A stretch of DNA of 64,000 nt from Gammaproteobacteria bacterium (GCA_015709635.1 CP054180.1:3100001-3164000), one strand, 5' to 3'; positions 8,379 through 16,365 are shown, counted from the first letter of the stretch. The notes: generated from the sequence alone by a model not told the origin. A program made the numbers and translations.

Positions 8379-9671
8379 TTGGAAGATATGCCGCTCTACA
8401 TCATGCTGATCGCATTGGTGTTCCTACTTGTTTTATCTGGCTTTTTCTCCCTATCCGAAACCAGCATGATGGCGATCAACCGCTATCGGTTGCGGCATCT
8501 TGCCAAGCAAGGTCATCGCGGCGCCCGCCTGACCATAAAACTGCTCGACAATACCGACCGGTTATTGGGCGTCATCCTACTCGGCAACAATTTATTGAAC
8601 ACAGCATCAGCAACCTTGGTTGCCATTATTGTCGCCACTCTTTTCGAGCATGACGATTTTGCCCTGTTGATGGGAACAATTGCGGTGACCTTCGCCATTC
8701 TGGTATTCAGTGAAATCACCCCGAAAGTCATTGCCGCCGCTTATCCTGAGCGGATTGCACTCGCAGCAAGCTATGTATTAACGCCCTTACTGATTATTTT
8801 CTATCCCGTTGTATGGTTCGTTAACTTGTTCGTCAGCGGACTGCTGATCCTATTCCGGCTAAAACCCAAAAAGGGTGAGCTCGAACAAAAAATCAGCACG
8901 GAAGAATTAAAAACACTGGTGCTGGAAGGCGGGCATTTTATACAGCACAAGCATCAAAGCATGCTATTGAACTTGTTTGATCTCGAAACCATCACTGTTG
9001 ACGACGTCATCGTACCACGCAGCCGGATCGAAGCGATTGACCTGAATGCGGATGACGATGTCATCCATTCGCAATTGTTGACTTGCCATCATACCCGCTT
9101 ACCGGTCTACCGTGAGCGAATGGATAATATCATCGGCATCGTGCATGTGCGGAAGGTATTGAATCAGATGCAAGGAGGTAAAATAACGGCCACCACGCTG
9201 GAAAAAGTCATGCGCGAGCCTTATTTCATTCCTTCCGGAACATCATTATTTGCGCAACTGCAGCTATTCCAGGAAAACCAGAAAAGAATCGGCCTGGTCG
9301 TTGACGAATACGGCGAATGGATGGGATTGATCACACTGGACGACATTATCGAGGAAATCATCGGCGAATTCACTACGCAAGCACCTACTCAAGCCAGTAT
9401 GTTTCGCAAGCAGGAGGACGGCAGCATCCTTGTTGAAGGAAGCACTTTATTGCGCGAATTAAACCGCAAGCTTGGTTTTCAATTCCCGCTAGACGGACCG
9501 AAAACCTTGAACGGGCTGATCCTCGAATATTTCGAGGATATTCCCGAAGCGGGAACCAGCCTTAATATTGCCGGCTATCCGATGGAAGTGATCCAAACCA
9601 AAAATAGAATTGTAAAAACTGTTAAAATCTTCCCCATTGCTGCTGAAACAGCAGTAAAGCATTCCGACTAG
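8379..9671 (+). CDS. HlyC/CorC family protein (CNNM membrane domain, CBS pair, CorC_HlyC domain)
   Basis: Protein of 430 aa. Domain order: an N-terminal CNNM (DUF21) membrane domain with three to four hydrophobic segments (to about residue 160, with SGFFSLSETSMMAINRYRL), a pair of CBS domains (about 205-335, with VDDVIVPRSRIEAID and GLVVDEYGEWMGLITLDDIIEEI), and a C-terminal CorC_HlyC domain (about 350-425). The family is linked to divalent cation (Mg/Co) efflux or homeostasis; the older hemolysin label is historical. The TTG start at 8379 gives MEDMPLYIM, like betaproteobacterial homologues; an ATG nine bases later is an alternative. An AGGTGA lies just before the TTG. The gene stands alone before tRNA-Arg. 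Confidence 0.9.
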   Translation: MEDMPLYIMLIALVFLLVLSGFFSLSETSMMAINRYRLRHLAKQGHRGARLTIKLLDNTDRLLGVILLGNNLLNTASATLVAIIVATLFEHDDFALLMGTIAVTFAILVFSEITPKVIAAAYPERIALAASYVLTPLLIIFYPVVWFVNLFVSGLLILFRLKPKKGELEQKISTEELKTLVLEGGHFIQHKHQSMLLNLFDLETITVDDVIVPRSRIEAIDLNADDDVIHSQLLTCHHTRLPVYRERMDNIIGIVHVRKVLNQMQGGKITATTLEKVMREPYFIPSGTSLFAQLQLFQENQKRIGLVVDEYGEWMGLITLDDIIEEIIGEFTTQAPTQASMFRKQEDGSILVEGSTLLRELNRKLGFQFPLDGPKTLNGLILEYFEDIPEAGTSLNIAGYPMEVIQTKNRIVKTVKIFPIAAETAVKHSD

Positions 9672-9771
9672 CCGAGTGGATGAAATATTTATGTGCGCTA
9701 CAAGTTGGACGGAAATAATAAAAGCAGTTATCCTTGCGCCGCAGTTATAACTTGAAGGTTTATTCATCAAA

Positions 9772-9848
9772 GCGCCCATAGCTCAGCTGGATAGAGTACC
9801 GCCCTCCGAAGGCGGGGGTCGCACGTTCGAATCGTGTTGGGCGCGCCA
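9772..9848 (+). tRNA. tRNA-Arg (anticodon CCG)
   Basis: Complete 77-nt cloverleaf. The acceptor stem GCGCCCA (9772-9778) pairs with TGGGCGC (9838-9844), discriminator G and encoded CCA (9846-9848). D-arm GCTC...GAGT, anticodon stem CCGCC/GGCGG with loop CTCCGAA, so the anticodon is CCG at 9806-9808, reading CGG. T-arm GCACG-TTCGAAT-CGTGT (last pair G-T). A miniature transposable element begins 37 bp downstream and the region beyond is disturbed. Confidence 0.97.
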
Positions 9849-9885
9849 ATCATCTATCAGGAAATTCGTTGCTCAAATAAGTTAA

Positions 9886-10024
9886 GGAAGCTCTGAAAAA
9901 CTACTACGCTCAGCCATGCTGCGTTGAAATCAGGCTCAAAAGCTCATTTATCACTCGTAAACTGCGCTTTTTCGCCTGATTTCGTCTTGCCTGGCCATCG
10001 CTCGCTACCTTTTTCAGAGCTTCT
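9886..10024. mobile_element. Miniature inverted-repeat element, copy 1 (IS5-like ends)
   Basis: A 139-bp non-coding element with 15-bp terminal inverted repeats GGAAGCTCTGAAAAA (9886-9900) and TTTTTCAGAGCTTCT (10010-10024), 14 of 15 matching. It is flanked by TTAA on both sides (9882-9885 and 10025-10028), a likely 4-bp target duplication. An inner inverted repeat GAAATCAGGC (9926-9935) / GCCTGATTTC (9974-9983) makes the element a foldback. A second full copy lies at 16226-16365 and a shortened one at 20724-20804. The ends start GGAAG like IS5, and IS5-group elements duplicate YTAR, which TTAA fits. It would need a transposase supplied from elsewhere. Confidence 0.85.
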
Positions 10025-10073
10025 TTAAATATAAAATAGGTTAATTATTTCTAAAAGGAAGTTTTTGGGATGT

Positions 10074-10457
10074 TTATCCCATTTTATCGCCCAACCGCAT
10101 CGTCAACGCAATTCGCCGGCGTTTTTCATCGATTTCAACGACCTTGACGGTGACGACTTGCCCCACCTTGACGACTGTATGTGGATCCTTGATGAATTTA
10201 TCCGCCAGCGCGGCGATATGCACCAGGCCATCCTGATGCACGCCGATGTCGACGAACGCGCCGAACGCGGCGACGTTGGTGACCACGCCCTCCAGCACCA
10301 TGCCGGGATGTAAGTCCCTCATCGATTCAACGCCTTCCTTGAACGTTGCGGTTTTGAACGTCGCGCGCGGGTCGCGGCCGGGTTTTTCCAGTTTGTGCAG
10401 AATGTCTTTCACGGTCGGCAAGCCGAATTGCCCGGTGGCGTAGCGTTCCGGTCGAAT
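10074..10457 (-). pseudogene. tex: tex 3' remnant (S1 RNA-binding domain of transcription accessory protein Tex)
   Basis: Homology to Tex begins at RPERYATGQFGLPTV (about 10455), runs through LEKPGRDPR and a complete S1 domain (GMVLEGVVTNVAAFGAFVDIG, HQDGLVHIAAL), and ends at the stop 10074. This is roughly the last 125 residues of a protein of about 770. An in-frame stop (TGA) lies two codons before the homology starts, and the sequence upstream changes abruptly to GC-rich DNA without Tex similarity. The rest of tex is not in the window. A TTG at 10421 could in principle start a 115-aa S1-only protein, but there is no reason to expect expression. The break marks one edge of the foreign-looking segment up to about 13.24 kb, or an assembly join. 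Confidence 0.85.
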
Positions 10458-10527
10458 GCATCATCACGCCCGTGCGACGTCGTGTTCAGCTCTCGCGGGC
10501 ACTGTGGGTCTGCGAGTTCGCTTCAGC

Positions 10528-10573
10528 GGGGTTTCGGGGTTTCGGGGTTTTGAAGGTCCCCAGGGGCCTGGGG
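10528..10573. other. G-rich tract with G-quadruplex potential and a 7-bp perfect hairpin
   Basis: Three GGGG runs spaced by TTTC (10528-10547), then GGGG at 10563-10566 and 10570-10573, fit a G-quadruplex pattern on the plus strand (the third loop is long). The last two overlap a perfect hairpin, CCCCAGG (10558-10564) with CCTGGGG (10567-10573). It lies just downstream of the stop of the minus-strand PEP-CTERM gene, so the hairpin could end its transcription, but no T-run follows. It is within the GC-rich block between tex and that gene. Confidence 0.5.
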
Positions 10574-10598
10574 ATCGGGTCCGGACCGCTGAATTCCG

Positions 10599-13352
10599 TT
10601 AGCGGGACGTGCGTCTCCGCCGCCGGTTGACCAGAAGCACTATCCCCGTGCCGAGGCATAAGGTAGCAAGAGTGTTGGGTTCCGGCACGGCCGTCATGAC
10701 GGAGATTTCGCCGGTGGAGTAGAGGGTGGATATGTCCCAACGGAGGTCGGAAGGCAGGACGGGCAGGCTGATGGACGAGAACATGCCGTGCGAGGAGCCG
10801 CGGAAGTCGAAAAGATCGAAGCTCTCACCTCGTGTCACCGATATTGAGTCACCGGCGAGCCAGGAGATGTTGAGGATGCCGCCGAGATTCGCGGCGCCAT
10901 AGACGGTAATGTGATCGGAAGCGAAGCTGCCGAGTCCCATCAACAGCCCGTCGGTCGAGTGGAGCACCAGATTGCCCTCGAAGGTGACGCTGGCGGCCGG
11001 GGAACTGCCGTCCCCGGGCGAGTAGGCGCCTGTGAAGCTGACTGTGCCGTGGCCAGTGAAGTTACCTGAGCCGTAGACGCCTCCGGTGAAGGCGGTCGTA
11101 CCGCCGTCACTGGTGTAGATCTGGCCCGCGTTATAGGTGAGCGCCCTCCCGATTGTGACCACGTCGCCCGAGGTGTTCAGGACGACGTTGTTGGCCGTTC
11201 TGACCGCCAGGCCGCTGATGTTGCCTGCGTTCGGGAACTCCAGCTCGCCGAAGTTCGAAAGCGTGTAGCTCCCGTGAGGATGGGCATCGATGAGGCGGCC
11301 ATCATTGACGAAGGTGCCGCCGGTGTAGGTGTTCACTCCGGTGAATGTCTGCGTGCCGGCTCCGCCCTTCACGACGCTGCTGCCTGCGGTTTCCGAGATC
11401 ACGCCGGAGAAGGTGGCATTGGTCGAGCCGTTGATCGTCAGCGTGTTGCCGCTCAACGTCACCAAGCCGCCGCCGGCAAGCGAGCCGATCGTTTGCAATT
11501 TGCCACCACTCGCCACAAAGCTGCCGCCCGCATTCACGGTCAGGTCGGTCGAGGTGGGAAGGGCATTGGACACTAAGGCGACGAGGTTTCCCCCGTTGAT
11601 CGTGGTCTGCCCCTCGTAGGTCATGTTTCTAGTAAAAATCAGATCTCCGGCTCCGCTCTTCGTGAAGTTGCCGGGGCCGGAGATGCTGCCCCCGACCGAT
11701 CCCGGATAGGGGAAGCTCGGGTCGCCGAAAAAGACGGGGCCTGAGTTCGCAAACTCGAGGTTGCCGCTGGCGCCGTCGAACCCTTCGAGCCTGTAGTTCC
11801 CCTGCGGATGGAGATCGATAAGGCGCCCGTCGTTGTAGATGTGGGTCGTGCCAGACCAAAGAACCGGACTCCCTGTCCTGGTGAGGGTGCCCGAGCCGAG
11901 CAGCACAACGTCGCCGGAGCCTATGATTGAACCCGAAATTGAACCCGCATAGGTCCGGTTGTCATTGACGGGGAAGTAGAGCGTCGTTGAGGGAGCAAGA
12001 GCATAATCCCCGTGAGGATTGTAATCGAAGAGGCTGCCACCATTGACGGAGGTGCCGCCGGTGTAGGTGTTGTCTCCAGTGAGATAGAAACTTCCGGAGC
12101 CGGTCTTCACAAAGGCCCCGGCTCCAGTGATCCGGCCTGAAAAGTATACACCCTCAGCACCATTCGCGTTGAAGGTGAGAGACCCGCCGCTACTAAGGGT
12201 GTAGCTATCGCCCATCGGGATATTCTCGGTCAGGTTGCCGCCGGTGACAAAAACGCCGCCGCCCGCATGGTTGTCTCTACCGGTGAGGGTGAGGTTCATC
12301 GACCCGCTCTTAGTGAACGAGTGGCTCCCCTGGATCGTATTGGCGTAGGTCATGTTGCTCGTCCGCGTGCTGAGCTCCAGGTCGCCGCCATTGAACGTGA
12401 AACCGCTGGTGACGTAGGGGTTATGGAAGGTGGCGAGAACAAGCCGGCCACCCTCGACCGTCGTGGAGCCGGTGTAGTAGACGTCGGTCGTCATGGTCAG
12501 CGTTCCGCCGCCCGTTTTGACGAAATTGCCTGCGCCGTAGATATTGCCGGTGTAGGTGAAGTCACCATAATAATCCGGAATATTGAAATTCGCCGTGGCG
12601 CCTGCACGGACATTGTAATCGTTGTACGGGCTGTCCGTGATCAACGTGCCTCCGAACACATTGGTGCCAGAGACGACCCCGGGGCGTCCGCCAGAGTTGA
12701 TGACGACCGTGCCGTCCCCATACTTGTTCAGACTCCCGCGGCCATACACGCTGGCGTTGAGGGTGAGTACCGATCCGGTGTCAACGTTCATATCCATGTA
12801 TGACGAAGAAAGAGGAGTTCCGAAGGAAATGCCGTAGGTGGAATTGATCGTCACCGTTGGGCTGGTGTGGTTGACATTGAGATGCACGGGCGACGCGGAG
12901 GTGGCTCCCGAGGCGATGGCGCCGACGTTCAACGTCCAATTCTGCTGGGAGAAGTTCAGCGACGACGGACTGACGCTGTTGGTTGTCGTGACGATGCCGT
13001 TGATGTCACTGTGGCCACGACTGCCAAAATAGAGGTCGTAGATGCTCTCGTCGTTCGAGTTGACGAGAGAAGTGGCAAGGCCGCTTCCGCCTACATCCCA
13101 GTGGAAGCCATCCCAATCGTCGGAGCTTCCTCCGAGCCAATAGGCGTTGATCGCATGAGCGCAGGGAGCGAGGGCCAGGGTGGTAATGGTGCTGGCGAAA
13201 ACGACGATCCGGGCGAAGGGACGGCGGCGTCTACCTTCACAATTAGAACTGGTTCGCTCATATTTAATTAAAGGAATAAACCGTAATTCTTCTTTGCTGT
13301 CTGGTGCAAATTTTGGCGAAATTTCTTTTCTAAAATATTCAGGGATTTTCAT
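10599..13352 (-). CDS. Autotransporter-associated beta-strand repeat protein with PEP-CTERM sorting signal
   Basis: Protein of 917 aa. A hydrophobic signal segment (about residues 46-66, RIVVFASTITTLALAPCAHA) comes after an unusual 40-residue charged leader. The body carries about seven repeats of the autotransporter-associated beta-strand type, such as NFVKTGGGTLTMT...GGRL and AFVKTGSGSFYLTGDNTYTG, a beta-helix surface protein pattern. There is no C-terminal autotransporter barrel. Instead the protein ends with VPEPNTLATLCLG, a hydrophobic stretch and RRRRRTSR, a PEP-CTERM signal cut and anchored by an exosortase. The gene is GC-rich, unlike its surroundings, except its first ~35 codons (about 13240-13352), which are AT-rich. 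The start is preceded by CAT triplets repeating every 7 bp (13350-13366). This suggests a transferred gene joined to local 5' sequence; such proteins are common in Verrucomicrobia. The true start is uncertain. Confidence 0.85.
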   Translation of the reverse strand: MKIPEYFRKEISPKFAPDSKEELRFIPLIKYERTSSNCEGRRRRPFARIVVFASTITTLALAPCAHAINAYWLGGSSDDWDGFHWDVGGSGLATSLVNSNDESIYDLYFGSRGHSDINGIVTTTNSVSPSSLNFSQQNWTLNVGAIASGATSASPVHLNVNHTSPTVTINSTYGISFGTPLSSSYMDMNVDTGSVLTLNASVYGRGSLNKYGDGTVVINSGGRPGVVSGTNVFGGTLITDSPYNDYNVRAGATANFNIPDYYGDFTYTGNIYGAGNFVKTGGGTLTMTTDVYYTGSTTVEGGRLVLATFHNPYVTSGFTFNGGDLELSTRTSNMTYANTIQGSHSFTKSGSMNLTLTGRDNHAGGGVFVTGGNLTENIPMGDSYTLSSGGSLTFNANGAEGVYFSGRITGAGAFVKTGSGSFYLTGDNTYTGGTSVNGGSLFDYNPHGDYALAPSTTLYFPVNDNRTYAGSISGSIIGSGDVVLLGSGTLTRTGSPVLWSGTTHIYNDGRLIDLHPQGNYRLEGFDGASGNLEFANSGPVFFGDPSFPYPGSVGGSISGPGNFTKSGAGDLIFTRNMTYEGQTTINGGNLVALVSNALPTSTDLTVNAGGSFVASGGKLQTIGSLAGGGLVTLSGNTLTINGSTNATFSGVISETAGSSVVKGGAGTQTFTGVNTYTGGTFVNDGRLIDAHPHGSYTLSNFGELEFPNAGNISGLAVRTANNVVLNTSGDVVTIGRALTYNAGQIYTSDGGTTAFTGGVYGSGNFTGHGTVSFTGAYSPGDGSSPAASVTFEGNLVLHSTDGLLMGLGSFASDHITVYGAANLGGILNISWLAGDSISVTRGESFDLFDFRGSSHGMFSSISLPVLPSDLRWDISTLYSTGEISVMTAVPEPNTLATLCLGTGIVLLVNRRRRRTSR

Positions 13353-13496
13353 TCCTCATTCCTCATTCTTTGTGTGTAAGGGTTTGTTCCAAACCCACGA
13401 TTTCCGTAATGTGTAACCATCATTGTGTCGCTAAAGTATTACAAGAACAGCATACTATAAATGTAAATGCCTGCTTTACGTTAGTTTGATTTTTGA

Positions 13497-13512
13497 GACA
13501 ATCGGTCGTATT
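13497..13512 (+). promoter_or_regulatory. Candidate TetR operator before the TetR gene
   Basis: GACAATCGGTCGTATT ends 8 bp before the ATG of the TetR gene. Its last ten bases, CGGTCGTATT (13503-13512), recur in reverse orientation before the DUF4242 gene (14138-14147). It contains GAC-N5-GTC. The position over the start region fits autorepression. Confidence 0.5.
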
Positions 13513-13520
13513 ATTCCTGC

Positions 13521-14117
13521 ATGTCAAAATCAAGTAAAAAAGAATTTAATCGAGAAGGTCTGCTGAATCAAGGCATTGTTTTTTTCATGAACCAAGGCTA
13601 TCACGGTACCGGCCTACAGGAGGTCCTCGATGCGGTCAATGTCCCCAAAGGTTCTTTTTACAATTACTTCAACAGCAAAGAAGAATTTGGTGCGGCGGTC
13701 ATCCAGCATTATATCGAGCCGTTCATTGCGCGGTTATCCACGCATCTCCAGCAATCCGGCTCCGATGCGCTGGGCGCCATCCGCCGCTATTTTGCCGAGC
13801 TTATTGTGGAACTTGAAGCAAACAAATTCAAAGGAGGTTGTTTGCTGGGCAGCCTTATGGGAGAGATTGGCAGCACCAGCGACATATGTCAGCAATCATT
13901 GCAATCGGCAATCGGGCGCTATCGGGATTTATTGCAATCGGGTCTGGCCCAGGCGCAGCAACAAGGATCTGTCAGAACGGACAAAAGCGCGGCAGAAATG
14001 GCTGATTTATTGATCAACACATGGCAAGGCGCGCTGTTGCGGATGCAAATAGAAAAATCATCCGCGCCGGTCAAGCAATGCTGTCACGATTTATTGAATG
14101 ATTTTTTTGTCCGGTGA
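13521..14117 (+). CDS. TetR/AcrR family transcriptional regulator
   Basis: Protein of 198 aa. The N-terminal TetR helix-turn-helix domain is clear (residues 12-57; GYHGTGLQEVLDAVNVPKG then SFYNYFNSKEEFGAAVI). The C-terminal ligand-binding domain contains GGCLLGSLMGEIG, a cysteine-bearing region seen in NemR/AefR-like regulators, plus a CC pair near the end (KQCCHDLL), so a thiol-reactive or small organic inducer is possible but unproven. The gene lies upstream of, and in the same direction as, a DUF4242 gene. Related palindromic sites before both genes suggest it represses itself and the downstream pair. Confidence 0.93.
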   Translation: MSKSSKKEFNREGLLNQGIVFFMNQGYHGTGLQEVLDAVNVPKGSFYNYFNSKEEFGAAVIQHYIEPFIARLSTHLQQSGSDALGAIRRYFAELIVELEANKFKGGCLLGSLMGEIGSTSDICQQSLQSAIGRYRDLLQSGLAQAQQQGSVRTDKSAAEMADLLINTWQGALLRMQIEKSSAPVKQCCHDLLNDFFVR

Positions 14118-14137
14118 TTATTTTTTTGGCATTTAAA

Positions 14138-14153
14138 AATACGACCGGTCATT
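14138..14153. promoter_or_regulatory. Candidate TetR operator before the DUF4242 gene
   Basis: AATACGACCGGTCATT contains the perfect 8-bp palindrome GACCGGTC (14143-14150). The reverse complement of 14138-14147, CGGTCGTATT, is identical to the core before the TetR gene. It is 27 bp before the DUF4242 ATG and upstream of an AAAGGAGA ribosome site, as expected of a repressor site on that promoter. GACC/GGTC half-sites are known for NemR-type TetR regulators. Confidence 0.6.
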
Positions 14154-14179
14154 TTTAATGAAAATTAAAGGAGAAAAAC

Positions 14180-14452
14180 ATGCCCAAATACATTATTGAA
14201 CGTAAAATTCCTGCCGCAGGCTCGCTCACACCCCAAGATCTCCAGGCTATTTCGCAAAAATCTTGCGCCATTCTCAACAGCATGGGGCCACGTATCCAGT
14301 GGCTGGAAAGCTACGTAACCGACGATAAAGTGTATTGTCTCTATATCGCGCCGGACGAAGCTGCTATTCGAGCGCACGCAGAACAAGGCGGATTCCCAGT
14401 CACTCGCGTTGCCCAAGTTCGATCCGTGATTGATCCCGCGACGGCTGAATAG
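14180..14452 (+). CDS. DUF4242 domain protein
   Basis: Protein of 90 aa matching the DUF4242 family throughout (MPKYIIERKIPAAG..., SMGPRIQWLESYVTDDKVYCLYIAPDEAAIRAHAEQGGFP). Family members are small ferredoxin-fold-like proteins; at least one actinobacterial member binds nickel, but the general role is unknown. A strong ribosome site (AAAGGAGA) precedes the ATG. It sits between a TetR regulator and a secreted TPR protein and is probably expressed with the latter (53-bp gap). No signal peptide, so cytoplasmic. Confidence 0.88.
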   Translation: MPKYIIERKIPAAGSLTPQDLQAISQKSCAILNSMGPRIQWLESYVTDDKVYCLYIAPDEAAIRAHAEQGGFPVTRVAQVRSVIDPATAE

Positions 14453-14505
14453 CCTCGAGAAATTTCTTGTTAACCTGATAATCAACATTTTTTACGGAGG
14501 CGGAT

Positions 14506-16215
14506 ATGCACCCTCGAGTTATTATTTTTCCCTTTTTGATTATGGCCGTTGCAAGCTCTGTCACATCATGGGCTACAGCTGAAAAAAAAAGCAGCCAATC
14601 ACATGCTCCGGCATCCGGCGCAGTGCAACAATTTGATTCGAAGGAATCGCACGCGCCCCGTTTACAGAGTCTCGGCAAGCACGCATTCCCTGTCAGTACA
14701 AGCAATCCATTAGCACAGCAATACATTAATCAAGGACTCAATCTCGCGTATGGATTCAATCATGCCGAAGCGCGCAAAGCATTCCGTGAAGCAGCCCGGC
14801 TGGATCCCGGGCTTGCGATGGCATATTGGGGGCAAGCGCTGGTGCTCGGCCCGAATATTAACGCCATGATGGAACCGAACGAAGAGCCCCAGGCGCTGGA
14901 AATCATGCAACAAGCCAAATTCCTGATGATACGAGCTTCCGAAAAGGAGCAAGCACTCATCAACGCACTGGAGAAACGTTACTCGGGCAAAGCCGAGCAC
15001 AGAACAACGAATGACAAGGCCTATGCGGCGGCGATGCGTGATGTGCATCAACGCTTTCCGGATGATCCGGACATTGCGATGCTGTATGTCGAGTCGATGA
15101 TGGATCTGCGTCCGTGGGGCTACTGGATGCTGGACGGCACGCCCTATGAGGGCACTGCCGAAATTGTTGCGCTGACAGAAGACGTATTGCGGCGCTACCC
15201 GGAACACCCGGGCGCCTTGCATATGTACATTCATCTGATCGAACCGACGTCTACGCCGGAGCGCGCAGAAAAAGCGGCTGACACGCTGCTCAAGTTAATG
15301 CCGGAAGCAGGGCATATGATTCACATGGCGTCGCATATTTATCAACGTGTCGGCCGCTATGCCGATTCGATCAAAAGCAATCAAATGGCGATTGCGGCGG
15401 ATGAATCTTACATCGCGCAAGATCATGCTCACGGTTTATATCCGATGGTTTACTATCCGCACAATATTCACTTTCTCTGGTTTGCGGCGACGTCGGATGG
15501 ACAAAGCAAGCTTGCAATCGAATCGGCAAAAGAAACCGCCCGGAAAATCGATGATGACGTGCTAAAAGCAATTCCGCTGACGGCAGTTTTCCGCGTGACG
15601 CCGTATTGGGCACTGGCGAGGTTCGGGCATTGGCAGGAAATCCTTGATCTCGCTCCGCCGCCATCGACCAATGCCTTCTTGACCGGCAGCTGGCATTATG
15701 TGCGCGGCCTCGCGCTGGTAGCCACGAAACAGTTGCAACAGGCTGAGCAGGAACTCACGGCGCTGCGCAAAATCATGGCGGATCCACGGCTAGACCACCC
15801 TTTATTGTCGAAAAACACCTCGAGTACAGTGCTTCGCATCGCTCCGGAAGTACTTGCAGGCGAAATCGCTGCCGCACGAGGGCAATTCGATCAGGCCATT
15901 GCGTATCTTGAAAAAGCGGTTCGGCTGGAAGATGCTTTAATCTATACCGAACCGGCCGAATTTCATCAACCGCCACGGTTATCGCTTGGTGCTATCCTGC
16001 TGGAATCAGGTCGGCCGGAGGAAGCAGAAACAGTTTTTTGGGAAGATCTGCGGCGCAATCGCAATAATGGCTGGGCGCTTTACGGCTTAATGCAGGCCAT
16101 GCGCGCACAAAAAAAGGATGATCAAGCGGCTTTGATCGAAGCACGCTTCAAAAAAGCCTGGGAACGCGCCGATGTGACGCTGACCGCACCCCGTTTTGGG
16201 TATCAAGCCAGGTAA
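14506..16215 (+). CDS. Secreted tetratricopeptide-repeat protein
   Basis: Protein of 569 aa with an N-terminal signal peptide (MHPRVIIFPFLIMAVASSVTSWATA), so probably periplasmic. TPR-type helical pairs are visible at QYINQGLNLAYGFNHAEARKAFREAARLDPGLAMAYWGQAL (about 70-110), around the ALHMYIHLIE region, and again near the C-terminus (AIAYLEKAVRLEDALIY and WALYGLMQAMRAQ). Conserved patches MDLRPWGYWMLDGTP and HMIHMASHIYQRVGRYADSI occur in a family of large TPR proteins of unknown function in proteobacteria. A GGAGG-type ribosome site precedes the ATG. It probably forms an operon with the DUF4242 gene under the TetR regulator. A miniature element starts 10 bp after the stop. Confidence 0.85.
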   Translation: MHPRVIIFPFLIMAVASSVTSWATAEKKSSQSHAPASGAVQQFDSKESHAPRLQSLGKHAFPVSTSNPLAQQYINQGLNLAYGFNHAEARKAFREAARLDPGLAMAYWGQALVLGPNINAMMEPNEEPQALEIMQQAKFLMIRASEKEQALINALEKRYSGKAEHRTTNDKAYAAAMRDVHQRFPDDPDIAMLYVESMMDLRPWGYWMLDGTPYEGTAEIVALTEDVLRRYPEHPGALHMYIHLIEPTSTPERAEKAADTLLKLMPEAGHMIHMASHIYQRVGRYADSIKSNQMAIAADESYIAQDHAHGLYPMVYYPHNIHFLWFAATSDGQSKLAIESAKETARKIDDDVLKAIPLTAVFRVTPYWALARFGHWQEILDLAPPPSTNAFLTGSWHYVRGLALVATKQLQQAEQELTALRKIMADPRLDHPLLSKNTSSTVLRIAPEVLAGEIAAARGQFDQAIAYLEKAVRLEDALIYTEPAEFHQPPRLSLGAILLESGRPEEAETVFWEDLRRNRNNGWALYGLMQAMRAQKKDDQAALIEARFKKAWERADVTLTAPRFGYQAR

Positions 16216-16225
16216 TCAACGCTAA

Positions 16226-16365
16226 GGAAGCTCTGAAAAACGACTGTGCTCGCCCAAGCTGCGTTGAAATCAGGTTCAAAATACTCATTTACTCAATGTA
16301 AATTGCGCTTTTTCACCTGATTTCGCTTTGCCTGATCATCGCTCGCTACCTTTTTCAGAGCTTCC
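16226..16365. mobile_element. Miniature inverted-repeat element, copy 2 (IS5-like ends)
   Basis: A 140-bp element with perfect 15-bp terminal inverted repeats GGAAGCTCTGAAAAA (16226-16240) and TTTTTCAGAGCTTCC (16351-16365). It is flanked by CTAA on both sides (16222-16225, 16366-16369). The inner arms are GAAATCAGGT (16266-16275) and ACCTGATTTC (16315-16324). Compared with copy 1, both arms changed together (C-G pair to T-A pair), which keeps the stem. It lies between the TPR gene and ribE. Confidence 0.88.

Noticed and set aside
10421..10443. tex remnant as an intact small S1-domain gene starting at TTG 10421
   Set aside because: Tex homology continues upstream of that codon to about 10455, so it is a truncated gene, not a natural start.
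12267..12803. A 178-codon plus-strand open frame opposite the PEP-CTERM gene
   Set aside because: Long chance frames are expected in GC-rich repeats; the minus-strand protein has clear signal peptide, repeats and sorting tail.
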